The notes under the pieces are model-generated. The model ran no database searches, was not told the DNA's origin, and saw only the letters and a program-made list of their open reading frames with translations. This document shows positions 52,138 through 60,116 of a stretch of DNA of 64,000 bases, in pieces. The translations under genes and the position numbers were made by a program. The stretch is from an uncultured Dermabacteraceae bacterium (GTDB lineage: Bacteria; Actinomycetota; Actinomycetes; Actinomycetales; Dermabacteraceae). The first letter of the stretch is position 1, and every line of letters begins with the position of its first letter. Where the stretch lies: NCBI GenBank assembly GCA_946223075.1, contig CAMILZ010000007.1, positions 23,132 through 87,131 of the forward strand, given 5' to 3'.

Positions 52138-53478
52138 ATGACCACTTCACTCGAAGCAACCCTTGACGCCGTTCTTCGCCGCAACCCCGGCGAAAGCGAA
52201 TTCCACCAGGCGGTCAAGGAGGTTTTCGAATCCCTCGAGCTCCTCCATTCCCGCCACCCCGAATACGCCGAGGCCGCGATCCTCGAGCGCATCGCCGAGC
52301 CCGAGCGTCAGATCATTTTCCGTGTCCCCTGGGTGGACGACGAGGGCAAGGTGCGCGTCAACCGCGGTTTCCGCATCGAGTTCAACTCGGCTCTCGGACC
52401 CTACAAGGGCGGCCTTCGCTTCCACCGCAGCGTGAACCTCGGGATCGTCAAGTTCCTCGGCTTCGAGCAGATCTTCAAGAACTCCCTCACCGGCCTCCCG
52501 ATCGGCGGCGGCAAGGGCGGCTCCGACTTCGACCCGCACGGCAAGTCCGAAGGCGAAATCATGCGTTTTTGCCAGTCGTTCATGACTGAGCTTTTCCGCC
52601 ACATCGGCCCCGACACCGACGTGCCCGCGGGCGACATCGGCGTGGGCGGGCGCGAAATCGGCTACCTCTTCGGCCAGTACAAGCGCCTCGCTAACCGCTT
52701 CGACGCGGGCACCCTCACCGGCAAGGGCCTCACGTGGGGCGGCTCGCTCGTCCGCACCGAGGCCACGGGCTACGGCTCCGCGATCTTCGCGAACGAAATG
52801 CTCAAGGCGAAGGGACTCGACTTCGAGGGTCGCCGCGTGCTCGTCTCCGGCTCGGGCAACGTTGCGCTCTACTCGATCGAAAAGGTCCAGCAGCTCGGCG
52901 GCGTCGCGATCACCGCCTCCGACTCGAGCGGCTACGTGGTGGACGAGGACGGCATCGACCTCGACCTGCTCAAGCAGATCAAGGAAGTGGAGCGCGGCCG
53001 CATCAACGAATACGCGGAACGCCGCGGCGGCAAGGCGAAGTTCGTCGAGGGTGGCAACGTGTGGGATGTTCCCGGCGAGATCGCCCTGCCTTCCGCTACC
53101 CAGAACGAACTCGATGCCGCAAGCGCGAAAACCCTCCTCAAGAACGGCCTTATCGCCGTCGCCGAGGGTGCAAACATGCCCTCGACTCCCGAGGCCGTGG
53201 ACCTCTTCCAGGAGGCCAACATCGCGTTTGGCCCAGGCAAGGCGGCAAACGCCGGTGGCGTCGCGACCTCGGCCCTCGAGATGCAGCAGAACGCCGCACG
53301 CGACTCGTGGACCTTCGAGGACACCGAGCAGCGGCTTACCGACATCATGGTGCACATCCACGACACGTGCGCCGCGACTGCCGAGGAGTACGGCCGCCCC
53401 GGCGACTATGTCGTAGGCGCCAACATTGCCGGCTTCATGAAGGTCGCGGACGCGATGCTTGATTTCGGCGTGATCTAA
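52138..53478 (+). CDS. gdhA: NADP-specific glutamate dehydrogenase
   Basis: GDH makes glutamate from 2-oxoglutarate and ammonium. The 446-residue product is the short hexameric type: RVNRGFRIEFNSALGPYKGGLRFHRSVNLGIVKFLGFEQIFKNSL, the catalytic-loop PIGGGKGGSDFDPHGKSEGE, DVPAGDIGVGGREIGYL, and the dinucleotide fold VLVSGSGNVALYSIEKV. Length and motifs fit the NADP enzyme of other bacteria. It is a single-gene unit followed 22 bases later by a TSUP transporter. A hairpin-poor upstream gap of 138 bases holds its promoter; I saw no clear operator. Confidence 0.95.
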   Translation: MTTSLEATLDAVLRRNPGESEFHQAVKEVFESLELLHSRHPEYAEAAILERIAEPERQIIFRVPWVDDEGKVRVNRGFRIEFNSALGPYKGGLRFHRSVNLGIVKFLGFEQIFKNSLTGLPIGGGKGGSDFDPHGKSEGEIMRFCQSFMTELFRHIGPDTDVPAGDIGVGGREIGYLFGQYKRLANRFDAGTLTGKGLTWGGSLVRTEATGYGSAIFANEMLKAKGLDFEGRRVLVSGSGNVALYSIEKVQQLGGVAITASDSSGYVVDEDGIDLDLLKQIKEVERGRINEYAERRGGKAKFVEGGNVWDVPGEIALPSATQNELDAASAKTLLKNGLIAVAEGANMPSTPEAVDLFQEANIAFGPGKAANAGGVATSALEMQQNAARDSWTFEDTEQRLTDIMVHIHDTCAATAEEYGRPGDYVVGANIAGFMKVADAMLDFGVI

Positions 53479-53500
53479 GAGTGCGCATCACCGTGAAGCG

Positions 53501-54295
53501 ATGAACGCTGTTCTTCTCGCGGCGGCTATCGGCGTGGGCATCGGCCTCGTGGTCGGTGCCCTCGGCGCGGGTGGGGGCATCCTCTCCGTGCCCGTGCTCG
53601 TCTACGTTCTCGGCATGGCACCCCACGATGCAACGGGTGCCTCGCTCGTCGTCGTGGGTCTTACCGCGATCGTGGCGATCCGCCACCCCGCGAAGCACGG
53701 CTACGTGCGGTGGAAAGAGGGATTGATCTTCGGCGCGATCGCGATCGCGGGGGCCGCGCTCGCCTCGAGGCTCTCCCTTCTCGTGCCCGAGCGGGCCCTC
53801 ATGCTCAGCTTCGGCGCGCTTCTTCTCCTCGTCGCGGCGGTGATGGCGCGCCGCGCGCGCCTACTGCGAGCTGAGGAAAACGCGAGAGAGAAGGGTTCGA
53901 CGCTAGCCGGGCAACCGTCGGAACCAGAAGGCCCGCCCAACCGCCTCGCCCTCGTTCTCGCCGCAAGCGCCACCGGCCTGCTCACGGGCTTTTTTGGAGT
54001 GGGTGGCGGCTTTCTTGCCGTGCCGATGCTCGTCATCGCGCTCGGGCTTCCCATGCGTGCGGCGTCGGGCACGAGCTTGCTCGTCATGATCATGACCTCT
54101 GCCGCCGCGCTCCTCGCACGCATCGGGACCCCCACCCACATCGATTGGCCGTCGGTGCTCATTTTCGCGGCTGGCACCGTGCTCGGTGGTGCTATCGGAG
54201 GGCCCCTTTCGTCGCGCGCGCGCCCCTCGACTCTCACGGCGATCTTTGCCGCCCTTCTCGCAGGTGTGGGGGTGTTGACACTCGCGACAACGTGA
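53501..54295 (+). CDS. TSUP-family (TauE/SafE) membrane transporter
   Basis: The 264-residue protein has eight or so hydrophobic segments and two family repeats: GLVVGALGAGGGILSVPVLVYVLGM at about 13-37 and GLLTGFFGVGGGFLAVPMLVIAL, with ASGTSLLVMIMTSAAAL. TSUP members move sulfonates, sulfite or other organic anions. The cytoplasmic linker (about 125-145) contains a dispersed-word copy at 53910-53925 with a second, imperfect copy in opposite orientation 16 bases away, so the linker DNA could form a hairpin. The substrate is unknown. Confidence 0.83.
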   Translation: MNAVLLAAAIGVGIGLVVGALGAGGGILSVPVLVYVLGMAPHDATGASLVVVGLTAIVAIRHPAKHGYVRWKEGLIFGAIAIAGAALASRLSLLVPERALMLSFGALLLLVAAVMARRARLLRAEENAREKGSTLAGQPSEPEGPPNRLALVLAASATGLLTGFFGVGGGFLAVPMLVIALGLPMRAASGTSLLVMIMTSAAALLARIGTPTHIDWPSVLIFAAGTVLGGAIGGPLSSRARPSTLTAIFAALLAGVGVLTLATT

Positions 54296-54414
54296 ACTAC
54301 ACGTATCGTTCACCACGTATCGATAGCCTCGGGGACTCTCGCACTTTCCACGCGAAGCAAGCGCGCCTACTGTTGTGGATGTTCTTGCGTCTGCGACACG
54401 CCTAGGAGGTCATT

Positions 54415-56016
54415 GTGGTCGAGACCTACCCGATCCTCACCCTCGTTCCACCGCTACTCGCGATTCTCCTCGTGATCGTCACGAAACGCGTGCTCATATC
54501 CCTCTTCGCGGGCGTCGTCTCGGGCGCAATCCTTATCGCGGACTTCTCGCCACTCGGCTCACTCAAAGAGGTGGGCAAGGCCGCCCTCGGCCTCGTGTGG
54601 GAGAGCGGCGCACCCAACTGGTACACGATCTTCATCATCGCGTTCCTTCTCGAACTGGGAGTTATCACTTCGCTCGTGCTCATGGCGGGCGGCACTTCGG
54701 CGTTCTCCGATTGGGTCGAGAAGCGCGTGAAGACTGGTCGCGGCGCCCAGATCCTCACGGGCCTTTTGAGCCTCTCGTTCTTCATTGACGACTACTTCAA
54801 CGCGCTTTCGGTGGGGCAGATCGCGCGGCCCATCTCCGATCGTCAGCGCGTGTCGCGCGCGAAGCTTTCCTACCTCATTGACTCGGGCGCCGCCCCCGTG
54901 GTCGTGCTGATTCCCTTTTCGAGCTGGGGAGCCTCCCTCATTGGCATCATGACCCCCGTCCTTGCTGCCTCGGCACTCCAGATGAGCGAGGTCGAGGTAT
55001 TCGTGCGATCAGCCGCCATGAACTTCTACGCGATTGGTGCCCTCATATTCCTGTGGCTCGTGATCGCGTGGCAGATCAACATCGGGCCCATGCGCAAGGA
55101 GGAACAGCGCGCCGCCGCGGGAGGAAGCGTGCACCCCGAAGGTGAAAAAGCCCCTGGTGGGGCAACCGACAAGCTCCCGCGCCACGAGCCGGGCGCGAAG
55201 CGTGCGCTGCTCGTGCCCTTCATCCTGCTCATCCTCGGCGTTGTCGTGGGCATGTACGTCACGGGCGGCCTCGAGGCCGGTGCGTGGGATTTGTTCTCGA
55301 CGATGGCAAACGCCAACGTCGCGCTCGCGCTCAACATTGGCGGCGTGATCGGCCTCGTCGTCGCGTTCTACTACCTGTACCGCTACACGCTCTCGAACCC
55401 GATCTTCTCCTCGACCGTGCGCTTCAGCGGCGCCTTCCAGGGCGCAAAGTCGATGCTCCCCGCGATCTGGATTCTTCTTCTCGCGTGGATGCTCGGCGCG
55501 GTCATTGGCGACCTCGGCACCGGCAGCTTCCTCGCTTCGGTTGTGGAGAGCATTAGCCTCCCGGCACTCTGGCTCGTCCCGATCCTCTTTGCGATCGCGG
55601 GCCTCATGGCGTTTGCGACCGGCTCCTCATGGGGCGCGTTCGGAATTCTCATCCCGCTCGCGGGCCAAATCATGAATGCCTCGGCCGGTGGGCACGAACT
55701 GCTCATCGCGGCGTTCGGCGCCGTGATCGCGGGCAGCGTGTTTGGCGATCACTGCTCGCCGATTTCCGACACGACGATCCTCTCAAGCACGGGCGCGGGC
55801 TGCACCGTGAGCACCCACGTGAACACGCAGCTTCCTTACGCGCTCGTTGCGGCCGGTGCATCGTTCGTAGGCTACGTGGTGTTCGCCGCGACGGGTATGG
55901 CACCCGTGGGCTTCGCCGCGATGATTGTTGCGCTCGTGGCCGCGGCTCTCGTATTGCGCTCGCGCTCACGCGCGGCACTGTTTGTTAACCCTGGCAACGA
56001 GGTTGCCGCTTCCTGA
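54415..56016 (+). CDS. NhaC-family Na+/H+ antiporter
   Basis: The 533-residue product has about 12-14 hydrophobic segments and the NhaC-branch motifs: SFFIDDYFNALSVGQIARPISDRQRVSRAKLSYLIDSGAAPVVVLIPFSSW, with the paired Asp after FFID, and GSVFGDHCSPISDTTILSSTGAGC. Family members exchange Na+ for H+, and related MleN-type proteins exchange malate/lactate. The GTG start follows TAGGAGG. A 118-base gap separates it from the TSUP gene. Confidence 0.87.
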   Translation: MVETYPILTLVPPLLAILLVIVTKRVLISLFAGVVSGAILIADFSPLGSLKEVGKAALGLVWESGAPNWYTIFIIAFLLELGVITSLVLMAGGTSAFSDWVEKRVKTGRGAQILTGLLSLSFFIDDYFNALSVGQIARPISDRQRVSRAKLSYLIDSGAAPVVVLIPFSSWGASLIGIMTPVLAASALQMSEVEVFVRSAAMNFYAIGALIFLWLVIAWQINIGPMRKEEQRAAAGGSVHPEGEKAPGGATDKLPRHEPGAKRALLVPFILLILGVVVGMYVTGGLEAGAWDLFSTMANANVALALNIGGVIGLVVAFYYLYRYTLSNPIFSSTVRFSGAFQGAKSMLPAIWILLLAWMLGAVIGDLGTGSFLASVVESISLPALWLVPILFAIAGLMAFATGSSWGAFGILIPLAGQIMNASAGGHELLIAAFGAVIAGSVFGDHCSPISDTTILSSTGAGCTVSTHVNTQLPYALVAAGASFVGYVVFAATGMAPVGFAAMIVALVAAALVLRSRSRAALFVNPGNEVAAS

Positions 56017-56098
56017 AGTTCACTCGCGGGAAACATCCCGTTCGAACTCCATTTCTACCCTGGCTGGGAAAGCATTTCCCAAGCTCAGGAAAGAGATC

Positions 56099-59000
56099 AT
56101 GACCCGAATCCCCGCTGCGGGCGAGGCGGCCTCGACCGCCTCGTCGCGGGATCGTCGCTCGCGTGGTGGCCTCCGTGCCCTCGCGTTTGCCGCGACTCTC
56201 GCGCTTGCCGTCCCCGGTAGCTTTGCCCTCCCCGCCGATTTCTCCTCACCCCTCGCTCCCGTCGCGGCTGAGGCCGCGCCGAGCGAAGACGATGTGGCGA
56301 AGGGCGGCGTCTTCGCCGACTCGCACACGCGCCGCGTCGCTCCCGGCCTCGACCTCACGACCTTTTCGCGTCTCGAGAGCGCGGGCTGGAATGAGGGAAG
56401 CGTACTCACGGCCGACCTCAGCGAGCAGACCCTCTCGATGGATATCGTTGACAACGGTGCGGTCGCAAGCCGCGCCCCGCTTGGCGAGCTCATGACTTCG
56501 GGCGAGCGTGGCGATCAGGCGGTTGCCGCGATTAACTCGGCGTTCTTCGACATCAACTTCAGCGATGCGCCCGTGTACAGCTCGGTCTCGAACGGCGAGT
56601 CGGTCGTGGGTTCGGATAGCCACCGCCCCGCCTTCACGATCGCGGGCGGCAAGGCTGTGGTGCAGGCGCTCACGACCTCGGGCACCGCCACGCTTGTCGA
56701 CGGTTCCGCGATTGACCTTGCAACCCTTAATGATCCGAGCATTCCCGCGGGCAAGGTTGGCGTATATAACTCCCGTTGGGGCTCTTACACTCTCGATCGC
56801 CCGATCGGCGGACCCGACAAGGTGAGCGCTCACGCCGCCTACGCCCTCGTTCAGGACGGCGAGGTTGTCAAGGTGAGCGGCATCGTCGAGAAGGGCGTGG
56901 GGGAGCAGGAGATCCCCGAGGGCGCCCAGCTTCTCCTCGGTCGCGAAGAGGGTGCCGACAAGGTCGCGGCGCTCAAGGTTGGCGACAAGGTCGACATCGC
57001 GATCGGCCCCGACCAGAACGTCGACATGGGCGTTCAGGGCAGCGATCAGATCCTCACGAACGGTGAGGTCATCCCCATGAGTGATGACTCCCTCGTGAAG
57101 ACGAGCCACCCGCGCACCGCTATCGGCGTGAGCAAGGACGGCTCGAAGGTCTTCGCGATCGTGCTTGATGGCCGCAGTGCCAACTCGCACGGCATGACCC
57201 TCCCCGAACTCGGCCAGCTCTTCAAGGACCTCGGCGCCTACAACGCCGTGAACCTCGATGGCGGCGGCTCCTCCGCGATGATCGCGCGCGCCGCTGGGGA
57301 CGACGGCCCCGCGGTGTGGAACACCCCCTCCGACGGCGACGTGCGCGCGGTGAGCGACGCACTCGTGTTCTACTCGAGCGCGCCGAAGGATGAGGTCGCG
57401 GATGCCCAGCTCTCGATCGCACTCGAGAACGAGAAGGCTGTTTTCCCGGGACTGCACCGCACGGTCAAGGGAACGGGCCTCGGCAAGAACCTCGCCCCGC
57501 TCGCGGTTGAGGGCGAGTACACGGCCGAGGGAGCCGCGACGGTGACACCGACCGAGTCGGGAACCGCGGTGATCGAGGGTCTCGAGCCTGGCACCGCGTC
57601 CGTGACCTATACCTCCGGAGTGCACGAGGATTCGGTGGACGTGCGCGTTCTCGGCGACCTCCTCGCGATCCGGCCGAGCGCCCGCACCCTGAGCCTCCCC
57701 GATGCGAAGGCCACCCGCAGCCTCACCCTCACGGGTATTGATTCCGACGGTCGCCGGGCCCGTATCGAAACCCGTGACGTCAACGTCGAGGCAAGCAATG
57801 GCTTCACCGTGACCGACGACGGACTCGGGACGTGGACGATTGCAGGCACCGGCGATGCCGAAGCCGGCACCGTGACGTTCAGCGTGGGCGATGTGGAGAC
57901 GACGGTCCCCGTGAGCTTCGGCTACACGGAGGCTCCGGTTTTCGATTTCACCGCCGTGGAGAACTTTAGTGATGCCAACGCACGCGCGGCCGGTTCACTC
58001 GAACCCGCGACGGGAGAAAACGGCGAGGATCCCGCGATCCGCCTGCAGTATGACTTCACGCAGTCGACTGCGACTCGCGGCTACTATCTCGTGGCGAATG
58101 AGCCCGTGAAAGTTGAGGGCAATACTCTCGCCTTCACCGCGACCGTCGAAGGTGATGCGACGGGCGTGTGGCCGCGTCTCCAAGTCGTTGACGGCGAGGG
58201 CACCCGCACGAACATTAACGGTGAAAACATCACGTTCGATGGCTGGAACCAGGTGGTCTTCACCGTTCCCGAAGGACTTGCTCAGCCGCTGACGGTTGAG
58301 CGCCTCCGCTTCATGGAGACCCGTCCCGACGCGCAGTACAAGGGCGACCTGACCGTTTCCTCCCTGACTGCAACGACAACCACGTCTGCTGAAGCGGGGA
58401 AGGACATCACCATCCATGATCCGGCCCTCCTCACGACCGGGTCGGTTGACGATCGCGCGCAGCGCGTCGCGGTCATGAGTGATTCGCAGTTTGTGGCGCG
58501 TGCCCCCGAGTCAGATGGAGTCAAGGGTGCCCGCCGCACGCTCCGCGAGATTAAGGCGGAAAAGCCCGATCTGCTCATCATTAACGGCGACTTCGTGGAT
58601 GAGGCAACGCCTGAGGACTACGAGCTGGCGAAGACGATCCTCGATGAGGAATGGGACCAATCGATCCCGTATATCTACGTACCCGGCAACCACGAGATCA
58701 TGGGCGGAAAAATCGAGAACTTCGAAAACGCCGTTGGCGCAACCCGCCACGACCGCGATCTCGGTCGCACGAAAATCTTCACACTCAACACCGCTGGTGG
58801 TTCGCTCCGCTCGGGCGGCATCGACCAGATTGCCGCGCTTGAAAAGGCGCTCACGGACGTTGAACAGTCGGATGTGCTCACGGGCATCGTCGTGTTTTTC
58901 CACCACCCGCCGAGCGATCCGCTTCCCTCGAAATCGAGCCAGCTCGCCGACCAGCGTGAGGCCCGTGAACTCGAGCGAGTTCTCGGCGAGTTCCGCGACC

Positions 59001-59962
59001 GCTCTGGGAAATCTGCTGCAGTGGTGAACGCCCACGTGGGCGTGTTCAACGGTTCTGCCGTCGAGGGCGTCACCTATCTCGTCAATGGCAACTCGGGCAA
59101 GAGCCCCGCGGGCACACCCGAGACCGGCGGCTTCACCGGCTGGACGATGCTCGGCATTAACCCGGGTGCCGGCAAGGTCGGTCACAACCCCACGACTGCG
59201 GATCGCGTCGCCTGGCTCGCCGCCGAGGTGAAGCCCTGGGTCGATGACATTACGCTGACGCTCCCCAAGGTTCTCCCCGAGGGGGAAACGGGTGAATTTT
59301 CGGCAGTCTTCGAGCAGGACGGCCGCACGGTCCCCGTTGCGTGGCCCGTGACCGCGCAGTACTACGGCGAAGGTGTTGTTGTAGACGACGGTTCCGCGGC
59401 TGCGGAGGCGGTTGACGAGAGCGCCGTGATCCGCGTGAATCCGTTGACGGGCGAGGTGACCGCCATCCGCCCGGGCACCGCTGAGCTCTTCGTTGAGGTC
59501 AACGGTCGCACCCACTCGCAGTGCATCACCGTTGAAGGCGCGAGCGCACCGGCGAAGCCGGCTCCAGCAGAGGGGCCGTCGGACTCGGGCGTTCCCCCAG
59601 CTGAGCCCGAAGCTTCGGAGGGCGATGCAGGTGTTGGTGCTGCAGGACCCGAGGAAACCGAGCGCACCGATGAGGGCGTTGTAGCTGAAGGGACCACCGA
59701 TGGCGGCGCTCCCGCCGACGACCCCGCAGGTGAGGGTGATGCGCCGGCGAGCGAAGGCTCCCGTTCGGGCACCGGCAATGTCGGCACCGCATCGCACCCC
59801 GCGAACGGGGCGCCGGCGCGAGTCACCTCTCCGACGGCCGGACGGCACTCGTCGCTCCCGCGCACTGGCGTTGAGCTCGGCGGGGCACTCGCGAGCCTCA
59901 TGTTCCTTGGCCTCGGCAGCGTGCTGATCGCACGCTCGCGCAAGGCGAGCATGAAGGAGTGA
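56099..59962 (+). CDS. LPXTG-anchored phosphodiester glycosidase-metallophosphoesterase
   Basis: A 1287-residue surface protein. The signal peptide (LRALAFAATLALAVPGSFALPA) precedes a NAGPA-type domain (about 100-460) with AAINSAFFDINFSDAP, TNGEVI, SHPRTAIGV and NLDGGGSSAMIAR. Ig-like segments follow (about 465-780). A metallophosphoesterase domain comes next, with VMSDSQF, INGDFVDE, PGNHEIMGG, FHHPP and AHVGVFNG. The usual D-x-H and GHxH motifs are altered to DSQ and AHVG. A disordered Glu/Ala/Gly stretch ends in LPRTG, a hydrophobic helix and a basic tail for sortase anchoring. NAGPA-like domains hydrolyse sugar-phosphodiester bonds, so wall teichoic acid or host glycans are plausible substrates, but this is inference. 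ATG supported by AGGAAAG. It stands alone between nhaC and an ABC exporter. Confidence 0.88.
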   Translation: MTRIPAAGEAASTASSRDRRSRGGLRALAFAATLALAVPGSFALPADFSSPLAPVAAEAAPSEDDVAKGGVFADSHTRRVAPGLDLTTFSRLESAGWNEGSVLTADLSEQTLSMDIVDNGAVASRAPLGELMTSGERGDQAVAAINSAFFDINFSDAPVYSSVSNGESVVGSDSHRPAFTIAGGKAVVQALTTSGTATLVDGSAIDLATLNDPSIPAGKVGVYNSRWGSYTLDRPIGGPDKVSAHAAYALVQDGEVVKVSGIVEKGVGEQEIPEGAQLLLGREEGADKVAALKVGDKVDIAIGPDQNVDMGVQGSDQILTNGEVIPMSDDSLVKTSHPRTAIGVSKDGSKVFAIVLDGRSANSHGMTLPELGQLFKDLGAYNAVNLDGGGSSAMIARAAGDDGPAVWNTPSDGDVRAVSDALVFYSSAPKDEVADAQLSIALENEKAVFPGLHRTVKGTGLGKNLAPLAVEGEYTAEGAATVTPTESGTAVIEGLEPGTASVTYTSGVHEDSVDVRVLGDLLAIRPSARTLSLPDAKATRSLTLTGIDSDGRRARIETRDVNVEASNGFTVTDDGLGTWTIAGTGDAEAGTVTFSVGDVETTVPVSFGYTEAPVFDFTAVENFSDANARAAGSLEPATGENGEDPAIRLQYDFTQSTATRGYYLVANEPVKVEGNTLAFTATVEGDATGVWPRLQVVDGEGTRTNINGENITFDGWNQVVFTVPEGLAQPLTVERLRFMETRPDAQYKGDLTVSSLTATTTTSAEAGKDITIHDPALLTTGSVDDRAQRVAVMSDSQFVARAPESDGVKGARRTLREIKAEKPDLLIINGDFVDEATPEDYELAKTILDEEWDQSIPYIYVPGNHEIMGGKIENFENAVGATRHDRDLGRTKIFTLNTAGGSLRSGGIDQIAALEKALTDVEQSDVLTGIVVFFHHPPSDPLPSKSSQLADQREARELERVLGEFRDRSGKSAAVVNAHVGVFNGSAVEGVTYLVNGNSGKSPAGTPETGGFTGWTMLGINPGAGKVGHNPTTADRVAWLAAEVKPWVDDITLTLPKVLPEGETGEFSAVFEQDGRTVPVAWPVTAQYYGEGVVVDDGSAAAEAVDESAVIRVNPLTGEVTAIRPGTAELFVEVNGRTHSQCITVEGASAPAKPAPAEGPSDSGVPPAEPEASEGDAGVGAAGPEETERTDEGVVAEGTTDGGAPADDPAGEGDAPASEGSRSGTGNVGTASHPANGAPARVTSPTAGRHSSLPRTGVELGGALASLMFLGLGSVLIARSRKASMKE

Positions 59963-59988
59963 GACTGCTCCTCACCTGAGAACATGAT

Positions 59989-60032
59989 GGGGCGTCGGGT
60001 CCGCGGCCACGCGGATGCGACGCCCCTCTTCT
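59989..60032 (+). terminator. Probable terminator after the surface-protein gene
   Basis: GGGGCGTCG and CGACGCCCC make a nine-pair stem with a 20-base loop that itself can fold (CCGCGGCCACGCGG), followed by a mixed pyrimidine run (TCTTCTC). It lies 27 bases after the surface-protein stop and about 80 bases before the next gene. Confidence 0.6.
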
Positions 60033-60116
60033 CGATCGTTGAAAGCGGGAGAAGTTCCTAACATTGCGAAAGCAGTGTGAACCTGGCAGCCGTCGGACCT
60101 CGCCTACCCTGGAGGG

